64,000 nucleotides of DNA from Aliikangiella maris (GCF_040719265.1 NZ_JBFDAH010000025.1:1-64000); one strand, 5' to 3'; shown: positions 24,163-35,134, counted from the first letter of the stretch. The notes: generated by a model from the letters alone, not told the origin. Numbers and translations: made by a program.

Positions 24163-24528
24163 ATGTCTAAAATTTTAATTGTTGATGATTCGCCGACAGA
24201 AACACATGTATTATCAACTATTCTTGAGTCAAATGGCTATGACATCGTCACTGCCGAAAGTGGGGAAGCAGGAGTTGAAGTGGCGAAACAGGAATTGCCC
24301 GATTTAATCTTAATGGATGTCGTTATGCCTGGACTTAATGGTTTTCAGGCAACCAGACAACTTAAAAAAGAGTCAACAACCGCACATATCCCTGTCGTAA
24401 TCGTGACCACCAAGGATCAAGAAACAGATAAAATCTGGGGAATGAGACAAGGTGCTAAAGATTATCTGACCAAGCCTGTCGAAGAAGGTAACTTAATTAA
24501 TACGATTCAAGCGATTTTAGGGCGATAA
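24163..24528 (+). CDS. pilH: PilH, single-domain response regulator
   Basis: 121-residue receiver. The start is set at ATG 24163 (MSKILIVDDSPTE), the normal PilH beginning; the frame is open ten codons further upstream. The phospho-acceptor is Asp52 (LMDVVMPGLNG), with TKDQETDKIWGMRQGAKDYLTKP at the output face. In Pil-Chp, PilH counteracts PilG and acts on retraction or as a phosphate sink. The GGGG-containing leader lies within the 76-bp gap after pilG. Confidence 0.96.
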   Translation: MSKILIVDDSPTETHVLSTILESNGYDIVTAESGEAGVEVAKQELPDLILMDVVMPGLNGFQATRQLKKESTTAHIPVVIVTTKDQETDKIWGMRQGAKDYLTKPVEEGNLINTIQAILGR

Positions 24529-24536
24529 AGATCAAC

Positions 24537-25085
24537 ATGAGTGAAATCACCGATTTACAGGCATTTGAGTTCCTCCAAAATATTGAACAGCGCAGTTATG
24601 AAACCGCGTCACTGTCTCCGAGTGAAGAAGACCTCAGTCGCCTTTGGACCGGTATCGGATTTCGTTTATCTGGCAATAATTATGTGGTTCGATTGAACGA
24701 AGTTGCAGAGATCATTTCAATTCCGCGTTATACCAAAGTACCTGGTGCAAAAAACTGGGTAAAGGGTCTGGCCAATATACGCGGCACCTTATTACCTATT
24801 ATGGATCTTCATGGATTTTTAGGACGAAAAGCTCCTCACGCGCTTAGACGTCAGCGTTTATTAGTTGTCAATCACAAAGATATTCATTGTGGTGTCATTG
24901 TTGATGAAGTCTTAGGGCTTAATCACTATGAAGATGAAGAATGGGTTGAAAACATCCCGGTTAATGATGAGTTAATGGAACCATTTGTCAATGGAGGATT
25001 TTATTCGGGCGATAAACTATGGACAGTTTTTAGTTTAAGGGCTTTGGCCGAAACGCCGTCGTTTCGCCAGGTTGCCTTAGTTTAA
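24537..25085 (+). CDS. pilI: PilI, CheW-like coupling protein
   Basis: 182-residue CheW-domain protein linking the PilJ receptor to the ChpA kinase. Typical elements are GIGFRLSGNNYVVRLNEVAEII, VPGAKNWVKGLANIRGTLLPIMDL near residue 76, and GVIVDEVLG near residue 119. Nine bases after pilH, same operon. Confidence 0.93.
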   Translation: MSEITDLQAFEFLQNIEQRSYETASLSPSEEDLSRLWTGIGFRLSGNNYVVRLNEVAEIISIPRYTKVPGAKNWVKGLANIRGTLLPIMDLHGFLGRKAPHALRRQRLLVVNHKDIHCGVIVDEVLGLNHYEDEEWVENIPVNDELMEPFVNGGFYSGDKLWTVFSLRALAETPSFRQVALV

Positions 25086-25136
25086 TGAGACGGCTTTTCA
25101 TTAAGAATTAAAAAATTTGCATTCAGGAACTAAATT

Positions 25137-27200
25137 ATGAGCGCAGCTGACGATAAGAAAAACCAATTAGAATCGAAATCCAATACCGGCGTCTACATTT
25201 GGTTACTCTTCTTCTTTATTTTGCTCGGTGGTGTGAATCTGGCATTAGGATTGATTGAAAGCCAGCAAAACCAATCACGACTAACTAAAGCGGGTAACTT
25301 ACGGGTACTTTCTCAACAGGTAGCAAAAAATGCTTCTGAGGCAACTCAGGGTAACCAGGGAGCTTTTGAATCTTTAACCGAAGCGACCAAGCAGTTCCAG
25401 GCTCAAATTAATCACCTTGATCGTGGTGATGATTCAAAAGGACTGAAGCCTTCACCTGATTCAATTCGCAATAATCAGGTTCGACGGGTAATTGATTTAT
25501 GGGACAGTATGAATGCGAATGCGGCTGTTATTTCGAAGGGTCAGGATACTGTTACCGGACTCTATGAAATTTCGAAAAACCTGTCAGAAAAAATTCCACA
25601 AATGCAGTTTCTTTATGAAAAAGTGCAAGATATTCTGCTTGATTCAAACACACCTGCTCAACAGGTGATGTACGCAACTCGGCAGTCAACCTATGCAGAA
25701 CGTATCATTCGAAGCTTCCAAAAGGTACTGGCCGGTGGTGATGATGCTGCCCTTGCTGCGGAAAACTTTGGTCACGATGTGGATATCTTTGGTGAGGTTT
25801 TATCGGGCATGCTGGAAGGTGACGCCATGCTCGAAATCAGACGCGTAACTAATCCTCAGGCACGCCAATCACTTGAAGACATTTCTGCCCTGTATCTCGA
25901 AGTAAAAGAGAGTGTGGACTATGTAATCAGCCATACTGAAGAATTGTTTGAAGTGCATGCCAAGTCTGATGAAATATTTACCCAGGCACGTGACATGTTG
26001 GACTTAACTGATGAGCTGCAACGAGCTTACAGTCTTCAGTCAACCAATCTTAAACAAATTGGTCACCCTTTCTACTCAGCAATTGCTGGGGGATTAATCC
26101 TGATTTTGATTATCTTGCTCTATTTACGTCAACGTAAAGATGACCGTGGTCGTACCGAAGTTGCAAGAAGTACTGCGGCACAAGAAAAATTGCAGAATGA
26201 GAAAAACCAACAGGCGATCATTCGATTACTGGATGAAATGGAAGGCCTTGCGGATGGTGACTTGACTACCAATGCTACGGTAACCGAGGACTTCACGGGA
26301 GCGATTGCTGATGCGATGAACTTTACCATTGACCAGTTGAGAACACTTGTATCGACGATTAAAGACTCGGTAACCAAACTGGCCAATGCAACAGATGTAA
26401 CGCAGAACATTTCGATGGAGCTGGCACAGGCCTCTCGCAATCAGGCGCAGGAAATTACGGGTGCGTCAGCCGCGATTAACGAAATGGCAGTTTCGATTGA
26501 GCAGGTATCTGCTAACGCCTCTGAGTCAGCAACGGTTGCGGAAAAATCGGTTGATATCGCGAAAAAAGGTGGTGAGGTGGTACGAAATACTATTCAAGGG
26601 ATGGATACTATTCGTGAGCAGATTCAGGAAACATCAAAGCGGATTAAACGACTGGGTGAGTCATCTCAGGAAATCGGTGATATCGTATCATTGATTAACG
26701 ACATTTCTGACCAAACAAACATTTTGGCACTTAACGCGGCCATCCAGGCATCGATGGCAGGGGAAGCTGGACGTGGTTTCGCGGTGGTAGCCGACGAGGT
26801 ACAACGACTGGCGGAACGTTCCGGTAATGCGACCAAGCAAATTGAGGCGCTGGTAAAAACAATCCAGACCGATACAAACGAAGCGGTAATTTCGATGGAA
26901 GCATCGACCGCAGAGGTGGTACATGGAGCTCGACTGGCACAAGATGCGGGGGTTGCACTGGAAGAAATCGAACGCGTATCGAAAAGTTTGGCGGACTTGA
27001 TTCAAAACATCTCAAACGCTGCTCGTCAACAGGCTGCATCGGCCGGTCATGTATCAAATACGATGAATGTTATTCAGGAAATTACCAACCAAACATCTGA
27101 AGGTACGCAAAATACTGCGAGCTCTATCGGAAAACTGGCTGAACTGGCCGACGAACTGAATAACTCTATTGCTGGATTTAAATTACCGGAGGAAGCATAG
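25137..27200 (+). CDS. pilJ: PilJ, methyl-accepting chemotaxis-type receptor
   Basis: 687-residue transmembrane receptor. One N-terminal helix (WLLFFFILLGGVNLALGLI, about residues 22-40) and a second near 310-330 (AGGLILILIILLYL) enclose a periplasmic domain of about 270 residues with two PilJ-type helical segments. A HAMP-like region follows, then the signalling hairpin with tip sequence NDISDQTNILALNAAIQA near residue 521 and AGRGFAVVADEVQRLAERS. In P. aeruginosa PilJ senses pilus/surface contact. Codon choice in the cytoplasmic half seems more uniform than nearby, as usual for conserved signalling domains. Confidence 0.95.
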   Translation: MSAADDKKNQLESKSNTGVYIWLLFFFILLGGVNLALGLIESQQNQSRLTKAGNLRVLSQQVAKNASEATQGNQGAFESLTEATKQFQAQINHLDRGDDSKGLKPSPDSIRNNQVRRVIDLWDSMNANAAVISKGQDTVTGLYEISKNLSEKIPQMQFLYEKVQDILLDSNTPAQQVMYATRQSTYAERIIRSFQKVLAGGDDAALAAENFGHDVDIFGEVLSGMLEGDAMLEIRRVTNPQARQSLEDISALYLEVKESVDYVISHTEELFEVHAKSDEIFTQARDMLDLTDELQRAYSLQSTNLKQIGHPFYSAIAGGLILILIILLYLRQRKDDRGRTEVARSTAAQEKLQNEKNQQAIIRLLDEMEGLADGDLTTNATVTEDFTGAIADAMNFTIDQLRTLVSTIKDSVTKLANATDVTQNISMELAQASRNQAQEITGASAAINEMAVSIEQVSANASESATVAEKSVDIAKKGGEVVRNTIQGMDTIREQIQETSKRIKRLGESSQEIGDIVSLINDISDQTNILALNAAIQASMAGEAGRGFAVVADEVQRLAERSGNATKQIEALVKTIQTDTNEAVISMEASTAEVVHGARLAQDAGVALEEIERVSKSLADLIQNISNAARQQAASAGHVSNTMNVIQEITNQTSEGTQNTASSIGKLAELADELNNSIAGFKLPEEA

Positions 27201-27211
27201 ACTCACCATCC

Positions 27212-28087
27212 ATGTCTGTGTTCAATGCGCCAGAAATGGAATCAGAAGAGTTTGAGTTATGGCAAGCTTATCTGGAAAAACAGACGGGATTATGGTTACC
27301 AGAAAGTCGTAAGCCTTTTCTGATAAGGGCGCTTTCTGGTTATATGCTTAGTAAAGGGATTAGCAATTATCGTGAGCTTTACTTTAAGTTAAATGCAGGT
27401 GCTGTTTCGGTGGGTGATTGGGCATCTCTGGTTGATTCACTGACTGTCAATGAAACCTGTTTTTATCGGGAAAAACACTCACTGGGATTAGTGAGTAGTT
27501 ATTGTCGCAACATGGCAATAGAAAGATTTCAAGCGGCACCCGATAAGCCGCAGCACTTGCAATTATGGAGTGTGGGTTGTTCTACCGGGGAAGAAGTTTA
27601 CACGCTCGCGATAGAAATGGATAAACTAAATCTCGGGCTACATGATTCGGTTGGCAAAGAAGTCTATTTTGGCGTAACCGGAATTGATATTAGTTATCCT
27701 TCTTTAGCTGTTGCCAGAGAAGGTGTTTATGCTGCAAGACAGTTGGACTTTGTCCCAATGGTGACAAAAAACCTGTATTTTAACCGGTTGGCAGACGGCT
27801 ATTTTCAAATTAGGGATAATATTCGGCAGAGGTGCTGCTTTATACAAAGCAACATCCTTGAAATGAAAGCAAAATTAAAACAAAACTATGATGTTATTTA
27901 CTGCCAGAATGTGTTGATTTATTTCAAGCAAGATAGAAAACAGTCAGTCATTGATGAGTTGGTAGAGCGGTTAAAACCCGGAGGTTTATTAGTTTTAGGG
28001 CATGGTGAAATTACCGGAACTAATAATGATTTGTTAACTAAAGTAGATAACAAACACTGTCTGGCGTATTTACGCAAAGATAAATAA
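27212..28087 (+). CDS. pilK: PilK, CheR-type receptor methyltransferase
   Basis: 291-residue CheR: an N-terminal helical domain, then an AdoMet-binding domain with LWSVGCSTGEEVYTLAIE near residue 121 and IYCQNVLIYF near residue 231, the NVLIYF motif of CheR enzymes. It should methylate glutamates of PilJ, opposed by ChpB. It begins 11 bases after pilJ in the same operon. Confidence 0.94.
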   Translation: MSVFNAPEMESEEFELWQAYLEKQTGLWLPESRKPFLIRALSGYMLSKGISNYRELYFKLNAGAVSVGDWASLVDSLTVNETCFYREKHSLGLVSSYCRNMAIERFQAAPDKPQHLQLWSVGCSTGEEVYTLAIEMDKLNLGLHDSVGKEVYFGVTGIDISYPSLAVAREGVYAARQLDFVPMVTKNLYFNRLADGYFQIRDNIRQRCCFIQSNILEMKAKLKQNYDVIYCQNVLIYFKQDRKQSVIDELVERLKPGGLLVLGHGEITGTNNDLLTKVDNKHCLAYLRKDK

Positions 28088-28108
28088 TAAAGAAATGACG
28101 GAGTAGTC

Positions 28109-31100
28109 ATGAGTGACAATTATGACCAATTAGCACTAAGTTGGGTCAGAAAAGAAATCAATAATACCCTTGACCAAGCGCGTCAGGGGTTAGAAAACTT
28201 TGCCGAAGATATTCAGGATCAGACGCAAATACAATTCTGTATTAATTGTTTACACCAGGTGCAGGGAACCTTACGCATGCTGGATTTTGACGGTGCTGCA
28301 ACACTGGCAAAAGAAATGGAAAATCTGGCCGAAAAAGTTGCTAACAATACACAATTTGCCAACGAATCGGTATTTGAAGTATTAATGCGCGCACTACTGC
28401 AAATGCCGGGTTACCTGGAAAGGGTCGAAGAAGGACAGAAAGATATTCCCGTGGTGTTACTGCCACTCATTAACGAAATTCGTAATGCAGGCGGAAAACG
28501 TGCCATTACTGAAAGAGAGCTATTCAGTGCTGAGACTTCGAATGTGGTGCCGCCAAAAGCGACTGAATCTGTCTCTGAACAAGATAAAACTATATCATTT
28601 CAGGATAATGCCAAAAAATTAAGAGCGCATTTTCAAAAAGGGTTAACTGGATTAATTCGTGGTGAAAATGTCAAAGAGTGCTTGTCGCGAATTCATAAAG
28701 TTTTACTAAGACTTGAAGCATTAACCGAAGGTAAGTCTGTTGCTCGCCTATGGTGGGTTGCTGATGGTTTTATTTTTTCTATTGCTGAAGGGGGACTTTA
28801 TAAGAAAAAAGAAGTCCACATGCTGTTAGCTCGAGTTGATAAACAAATTAAGCGACTGTCAGATTTTGGTTTATCGGCTATGGCTGATGTTATACCCGAA
28901 AAACTGCTATCCGAATTACTGTATTATGTGGCTCGCTCTAAATCAAAAAACAGCAGAGTCAATGCACTAAAAATAGAATTTAATTTAGCCGCTAAGTTAT
29001 CTGACAGTGAAGAAGTAAAACGTCATCAGCAAAAGCTGACTAAACCCGACTCTTCTGCGGTAACCAATGTACTTGGCGCAATTAATGAAGAGCTGGCCAC
29101 TGTTAAAGATCAGCTGGATTTATTTGTTAGAGCTCAGGCAAAAGATTTATCTCAACTGCAAAGTTTAATGGAATCTTTAACTCGCATTTCTGATACTTTA
29201 ACCTTGTTGGAATTGGCCATCCCCAGAGATGTTATTCGTCAACAAATCAAATCAATTGAGCAACTTCTTAATAAAGATCAAATGCCAGATGATGCCATTA
29301 TCATGGATATCGCTGGTGCTCTGCTTTTCGTTGAAGCAAATCTGAAAAATGTCAATCTGGAGGCCGCAACTGAAAGCGAAAGTGAAGAGCAATCCAGTGT
29401 TAAAAGTCAGGTACAGGCAAAAGAATCACAAGTTGATGAAGCGACTCACGCACTGATTAAAGTCGCGCGTAGAAGTATGCAAACTGCCAAAGATAAAATG
29501 ATCAACTACATTGCATCTGGATTTGATTCTGATGCCCTCGATGATGTCCCCGCAATATTAGATGAAGTTTTAGGTGGTATTCGGATTATTCAATTCCACG
29601 ATGCGGCAGAAATATTACTAGTTGCCAAACGCTTTATTGAGAAGAAAATTATCGCACTGGGATCTCCGCCTAAAGAGTCTCACTTAGATGCCTTAGCTGA
29701 TGTGATTACCAGTGTTGAATATTATTTAGAAGCATCAGAAGATAGCTCGCGCGGCAGTGTCAGTTCAATATTAAAAGGTGCACAAAGCAGTGTCGATATT
29801 TTAGCTCATTCAATTGAACAAGGTGCTGAAGTAAAAAATATTACCGGACAACCGATTGAATTTGAATTATCTGACGAACAAACAACAGAAGTTGTTGAAT
29901 CTTTAGAGATTGAACAAGATACCGCTCAACAGGTTCCGACTACAAAAGAAACACCTACAGAACAAGATTCAAATGTTGTTTCAATTAATATTCCGGCAGC
30001 AGAAAAACAAGTTGATGAAACCCTGATTGATGATGAAGTATTAGAAATTTTTCTGGAAGAAGCAGAAGAAGAAATTCAAGTCATTGATGATATGTTGCCT
30101 CGCTGGGAAAACAACCTTAAAGATGATGACGCGCTAACCACAACGCGACGCTCATTTCACACGCTCAAAGGTAGCGGGCGCCTGGTTGGTGCAAAGATTA
30201 TTGGTGAGGTCAGTTGGGCGATAGAAAATATGCTCAACAAAGTTATCGAGGAGTCTATTCCTGCGGAATTGCCGGTTGTCAGTTTACTAAAAGAAGCGCG
30301 AGCAATGCTCCCTGAATTAGTGGATTGCTTTGCTAATCACACTGAAACGACGGCAGACTATCGACAGTTAATTGCAAAGGCTGAGCATCTTGCAGCTGGT
30401 AAATCACTGACCGATTTGGATTATCAAGCTAAGCCAACAGTCGCAGTGCATGATGAAGCTGAAAGTACAGCACAGTTAGAGGAATCTATTGATCCGGTAT
30501 TACTGGAAATTTTTACTACAGAAGCTGATGGCCATTTAAAAAGTATTGCGAACTATCTACAAAAAGCACCTTCTGATGGAAGCGTCGCTGTTACTGACGA
30601 CTTAATTCGAGCCTTGCATACACTCAAAGGTAGCGCCAATATGGCTGGCGTTGATGCCATTGCAAATGTTACCGGGCCTTGGGAAAAACATGCCAGAATT
30701 ATCAAAGGCAGTAATCAGCGTTTTGAACAAAAAGTTATTCAATTATTGCGCGCAACTCACGAATATTTGACTGATGCCTTAACTAAACTCAAATCTGCGC
30801 AACCAATTAATGTTGATAAAGCAGAGACTTTGCAGTCACAAATACTGCAATTAGATGTCAGTGGTGTTGAGTTAGGTCAGAGCAGTTTAAAACAGCGGGA
30901 TCAGCAATTTGTCTCAATCTTTTTAACCGAAGGGCTTGATATTTTGCATGAAGTCAGCCGGTTAAATCATGAGTTGGAGCTTAATCCAACTGACCAACAG
31001 GTTAAAAACAGTATTCGCAGTGAACTGCACACGTTTAAGCGTGGTGCAGAAATGTTAGCAATTGACCCGCTTGAAACTTTGGCGAATGAGTCGGAAAAGC

Positions 31101-34100
31101 TGGCTGAATATTTAACTTCACAATCTTCGGTTAATCTTTCGGGTAATGATTTACTCAATGAGGTTGTCGATGTATTAACTGCCATGTTAAATCGAATCGC
31201 ATCTGATGAGGATTTAGAATCTCCTATACAGTTGATTGATAAAATTACTGCCTGGATTTCTGCTGCGGATAAAGAAGTTGAAACAGCCGAGCAAACTGCT
31301 ACACCTGACGCCGCTGAAGTTGAATCATCCGAACCTCCAGAAGATATGGATGTAGAACTGGTTGAGTTATTTGTTGAAGAAGGTGAAGAGCTGATAGATG
31401 CGGCCAATCTGTTATTTGAGCGCTGGCAAAATCATCTTGACAGCCAGGAGCTAAACAGCGAGTTACGCCGTATATATCATACACTCAAAGGTAGTTCTCG
31501 CATGGCTGGTGCCATGAATATCGGTGAGCTGGGTTATGCCGTTGAAGATTTATTTAATTCAGCGGTTGACTTTGGACGCTCACAAACTCAACTTGACTAT
31601 CAGATAGTAACTGCGGTAACCGATAAACTGGCCACAATGATTGCGCAACTTAAAGCATTAAGTTGGCCGCCTGCTGCAGAAAAAGAAGTTCAATTGATTC
31701 GTCAACATTTGGCGGGAGAAGCGGTCGATCTTAGCAGCTTGTTACCCGTTATTGAATCGCCTGAACTCGAAACACAAATTGATGAAACTGAACTTGAACT
31801 ACAAACCGAACAGCAAGAAGATTTTACGGAGGTTACATTAACTGTTGACGATGACATTCCAACGGTGAGTGATTCGGTTGAAAGTGATGAGCTTGAGATA
31901 GCCGATGTAGTTGAAGAAGAAGCCGATGACGGCGAATTACTGGCACTTGAAGGTGACGAATTAGCAATTGATTTTGAGGATGATATTGTTGAGACTTCTC
32001 CTGATGTGTTGGAAACTGATTTAGACGTTGAGTTAACCGATGAGTCTAATTTTGTCACTGAAGATGACAATGTTCCAACGGTTGAAGATGCGGTTGAAGA
32101 TTTGGGTGAGCTATCGCTTGATTTTGAAGATGAATTAGCCAATGAAGATTATGAATCGGAAATTATTGCTGATGATGAGTCAGAAATTGAAGCGTTAAGT
32201 GATGCTGAAGAACAAGAAGCAAACGTTCAAGAAGTTGAAGAGCTGGCAGCTGAGCAAAGCCAACTGGAAGTTGATAGTGCTAATGAAATTGAGAGTTCCA
32301 ATGAAGATGATATTTCTGACGAACCTGAAATTCTGGATGAAACCGATTCGCAAACAGTTGAAGAGATTCAGTTAGAAAGCGAAAGCATCGAAACCACTGA
32401 ACCTGATGATTTGGTATTTGATGAAGAGGCAGAAATTGACGAAGATACGGAAATTGATGAAGATACGGAATTTGATGAAGACATTGCTATCGACGAAAGT
32501 GTTGCCGGTAGCGAGCTTGAAGAAAGTCTGCTTGAAACTGATTCCGATGAAGATGATATTGCAGAAGAAATTATTGATGAGTCGGAAGATCAATATATTG
32601 CACTTAACGATCTTGAAACGATTGAAAGTGAAGTAACTGGTGAATTACCTGATGATCGAATAATTCAAGAGTTACTTGAGCCTACTGCTCGCCAATCAAG
32701 CAGTGAAGTTGTTGTCGAAAATACTATTGGTCCTACAGAGCCTGTTGAAGTTACCGGTTCGGTTCAAAAAATTGAGCTGGATGAAGATGGTGAAGAAGTT
32801 CTTGAAATTTATCTTGAAGAAGCCGATGAGTTATTAGTTACTCTAGATGAAGCGCTGCATGATTGGTCTGAGTCACAAGATAATAAAGTTGCCATCGATT
32901 TACTACAACGAACATTACATACCTTCAAAGGTGGAGCAAGACTATCTGACTTAGTTGTACTGGGTGACTTGACCCATGATATGGAAACCTATTTTGAAAA
33001 AGTCAGTAGCGGGTTGCTTACCGTAACACATCGCGAAGTTGATTTTATTTTGCAAGGTTACGATGTCATCGAAAAGCTGGTTGATGAAGTGCGTGAAAAA
33101 CGCCAGATGACCGTGCCTGCAAACTATATGCGTGCTTTGGAAGCATTGATCAAAGGTGAAGCGCTAGTCTTGGCACATGAAGCGGAAGATCTGATTGAAG
33201 ATGAAGACGTTGAGCAAGTGCAAGAAGTCGAAATGACAGAGCCTTCCTCTGCAGAAATCGTTTCCTTTGAAGAGAAAAAACAGCAACAACAAGAAGCTAA
33301 ACAAAAAGTTGTTACTTCGGCAGATATCGTACGTGTTCCTGCCGAGCAACTGGAAAATCTGGTTAACCTTGCCGGTGAAACAAGTATTTTCCGCTCTCGT
33401 TTAGAGCAGCAGATGTCGGCGCTGCGTTACAACCTCGATGAGATGACTGCAACGGTTGACCGCCTACGTGATCAATTAAGAAATCTTGATATTGAAACTG
33501 AGGCACAAATTTCATATCGACGAGAAGTTTCGGGTGGTATGGAATATGAAGATTTCGACCCATTGGAAATGGACCGATACACTCGTCAGCAAGAGTTAAC
33601 TCGAGGTCTTAGCGAAAGTGCGGTCGACTTATTAAGTTTGAAAGAATCTCTCGATTTATTAACCGCCGATTCAGAAACGCTGCTGTTGCAACAGGGTCGA
33701 GTAAATACCGAGATGCAAGAAAGTTTAATGCGTACTCGAATGATTCCTTTTGAGAGTCTGGTGCCTCGATTACGTCGAATGGTTCGCCAAATCAGTAATG
33801 AACTCGGTAAAACTATTGAGTTGTCAATCAGTGCTGACGGCGAGATGGACCGTGCTGTACTTGAGCGAATGATTGCACCATTAGAACATATGCTGCGTAA
33901 TGCGATGGACCACGGTATTGAGCCTCCCGAAGAACGACGCGCCAATCAAAAGTCAGAAACTGGTACGGTTAAAATTTCGATGTTCCGGGAAGGCAGTGAA
34001 GTCTTCATAAAGCTGCAGGATGATGGGCGTGGATTAAATCTTGATGCGATTCGCAAAAAAGCGGTTGAAAAAGGAATCATCAGTGCAAGAACAGAATTAA

Positions 34101-35134
34101 CCGACCACGAGCTACAGCAGTTGATTCTTGAAGCCGGTTTTAGTACTGCCGAGCAGGTAACGCAAATCTCTGGACGTGGTGTTGGTATGGACGTGGTTAG
34201 TAGTGAGATCAGGCAACTTGGTGGTGTTATTGAAATTGATTCACAACAAGGGCGAGGTACAATTTTCACCGTAAAACTGCCATTCACTATGTCGGTTAAC
34301 CAGGCATTGATGGTTCAGTTAGGCGAAGAGGTTTATGCGATTCCGCTCGCTAATATTGAAGGGATTGTGAGGGTCAGCCCGTTTGAGCTGGAAGAATATT
34401 ATACTCACCCAGACTCTCCTTTTGAGTATGCGGGTATCAACTATTCGATGTACTATCTGGGCCAAATTCTGGATCATCAAAAAACGGCAAACCTACAAGG
34501 TGTCACTCAGCCGTTACCAGTCTTATTGTTACATGGCGCAGATCATCCTACAGCGATTCAAGTGGATGACTTGTTAGGTAGCCGGGAGATCGTCGTAAAG
34601 TCGATCGGTAGTCAATTAAGTTCCATTAGTGGTTTATCTGGCGCCACCATTCTTGGTGACGGACGTGTTGTTGTGATTTTAGATATGCCAGCACTTATTC
34701 GTCGTATTGATGCCATTCTGTTAGCTGCGGAAGATGCAGTCAGTACGGCCGTTGATGATAGTGTTCCTGTGGTAATGGTTGTCGATGACTCAATTACAGT
34801 ACGTAAAGTAACTACCCGCTTACTTGAACGACATGATTTTGAAGTTATTACCGCAAAAGATGGCGTCGACGCACTGTCTATTCTAAGCGAACAAAAGCCC
34901 GATGTTATGCTCTTGGATATTGAAATGCCCAGAATGGATGGATTTGAACTGGCCACCATTATTCGCCACGATGAAGCGTTGAAAGAGCTGCCTATCATTA
35001 TGATTACCTCGCGCACTGGTGAGAAACACAGAGAGCGTGCCGAACAAATCGGGGTTAATCAGTACATGGGTAAACCTTATAACGAAGTCGATTTGCTGGA
35101 ATCAATTTCTGCATTGCTACCCAATAGATCTTGA
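28109..35134 (+). CDS. chpA: ChpA, giant CheA-type hybrid kinase of the Pil-Chp system
   Basis: 2341-residue hybrid histidine kinase. The N-terminal 600 residues hold degenerate Hpt-like helices (CLHQVQGTLRML near residue 48). Canonical phosphotransfer histidines follow in HTLKGSG near 684, HTLKGSA near 836, HTFKRGA near 973, HTLKGSS near 1123 and HTFKGGA near 1603. A long Asp/Glu-rich linker (about 1215-1550) splits the Hpt series. Then come a dimerisation segment, the HATPase domain (HMLRNAMDHGIEPPEERR near 1930, GRGVGMDVV), a CheW-like domain and a C-terminal receiver (MVVDDSITVRKV; phospho-Asp near 2270 in LLDIEMPRMDG). Domain order matches Pseudomonas ChpA, with a similar total length. 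Confidence 0.95.
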   Translation: MSDNYDQLALSWVRKEINNTLDQARQGLENFAEDIQDQTQIQFCINCLHQVQGTLRMLDFDGAATLAKEMENLAEKVANNTQFANESVFEVLMRALLQMPGYLERVEEGQKDIPVVLLPLINEIRNAGGKRAITERELFSAETSNVVPPKATESVSEQDKTISFQDNAKKLRAHFQKGLTGLIRGENVKECLSRIHKVLLRLEALTEGKSVARLWWVADGFIFSIAEGGLYKKKEVHMLLARVDKQIKRLSDFGLSAMADVIPEKLLSELLYYVARSKSKNSRVNALKIEFNLAAKLSDSEEVKRHQQKLTKPDSSAVTNVLGAINEELATVKDQLDLFVRAQAKDLSQLQSLMESLTRISDTLTLLELAIPRDVIRQQIKSIEQLLNKDQMPDDAIIMDIAGALLFVEANLKNVNLEAATESESEEQSSVKSQVQAKESQVDEATHALIKVARRSMQTAKDKMINYIASGFDSDALDDVPAILDEVLGGIRIIQFHDAAEILLVAKRFIEKKIIALGSPPKESHLDALADVITSVEYYLEASEDSSRGSVSSILKGAQSSVDILAHSIEQGAEVKNITGQPIEFELSDEQTTEVVESLEIEQDTAQQVPTTKETPTEQDSNVVSINIPAAEKQVDETLIDDEVLEIFLEEAEEEIQVIDDMLPRWENNLKDDDALTTTRRSFHTLKGSGRLVGAKIIGEVSWAIENMLNKVIEESIPAELPVVSLLKEARAMLPELVDCFANHTETTADYRQLIAKAEHLAAGKSLTDLDYQAKPTVAVHDEAESTAQLEESIDPVLLEIFTTEADGHLKSIANYLQKAPSDGSVAVTDDLIRALHTLKGSANMAGVDAIANVTGPWEKHARIIKGSNQRFEQKVIQLLRATHEYLTDALTKLKSAQPINVDKAETLQSQILQLDVSGVELGQSSLKQRDQQFVSIFLTEGLDILHEVSRLNHELELNPTDQQVKNSIRSELHTFKRGAEMLAIDPLETLANESEKLAEYLTSQSSVNLSGNDLLNEVVDVLTAMLNRIASDEDLESPIQLIDKITAWISAADKEVETAEQTATPDAAEVESSEPPEDMDVELVELFVEEGEELIDAANLLFERWQNHLDSQELNSELRRIYHTLKGSSRMAGAMNIGELGYAVEDLFNSAVDFGRSQTQLDYQIVTAVTDKLATMIAQLKALSWPPAAEKEVQLIRQHLAGEAVDLSSLLPVIESPELETQIDETELELQTEQQEDFTEVTLTVDDDIPTVSDSVESDELEIADVVEEEADDGELLALEGDELAIDFEDDIVETSPDVLETDLDVELTDESNFVTEDDNVPTVEDAVEDLGELSLDFEDELANEDYESEIIADDESEIEALSDAEEQEANVQEVEELAAEQSQLEVDSANEIESSNEDDISDEPEILDETDSQTVEEIQLESESIETTEPDDLVFDEEAEIDEDTEIDEDTEFDEDIAIDESVAGSELEESLLETDSDEDDIAEEIIDESEDQYIALNDLETIESEVTGELPDDRIIQELLEPTARQSSSEVVVENTIGPTEPVEVTGSVQKIELDEDGEEVLEIYLEEADELLVTLDEALHDWSESQDNKVAIDLLQRTLHTFKGGARLSDLVVLGDLTHDMETYFEKVSSGLLTVTHREVDFILQGYDVIEKLVDEVREKRQMTVPANYMRALEALIKGEALVLAHEAEDLIEDEDVEQVQEVEMTEPSSAEIVSFEEKKQQQQEAKQKVVTSADIVRVPAEQLENLVNLAGETSIFRSRLEQQMSALRYNLDEMTATVDRLRDQLRNLDIETEAQISYRREVSGGMEYEDFDPLEMDRYTRQQELTRGLSESAVDLLSLKESLDLLTADSETLLLQQGRVNTEMQESLMRTRMIPFESLVPRLRRMVRQISNELGKTIELSISADGEMDRAVLERMIAPLEHMLRNAMDHGIEPPEERRANQKSETGTVKISMFREGSEVFIKLQDDGRGLNLDAIRKKAVEKGIISARTELTDHELQQLILEAGFSTAEQVTQISGRGVGMDVVSSEIRQLGGVIEIDSQQGRGTIFTVKLPFTMSVNQALMVQLGEEVYAIPLANIEGIVRVSPFELEEYYTHPDSPFEYAGINYSMYYLGQILDHQKTANLQGVTQPLPVLLLHGADHPTAIQVDDLLGSREIVVKSIGSQLSSISGLSGATILGDGRVVVILDMPALIRRIDAILLAAEDAVSTAVDDSVPVVMVVDDSITVRKVTTRLLERHDFEVITAKDGVDALSILSEQKPDVMLLDIEMPRMDGFELATIIRHDEALKELPIIMITSRTGEKHRERAEQIGVNQYMGKPYNEVDLLESISALLPNRS

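Noticed and set aside
26129..27057. Several 100-codon frames antisense to pilJ
   Set aside because: They mirror the conserved signalling domain; low-stop codon usage in pilJ creates them. No ribosome sites.
30967..32142. Ser-rich frames antisense to chpA
   Set aside because: Serine-rich translations arise from reading GAT/GAA-rich acidic codons backwards.
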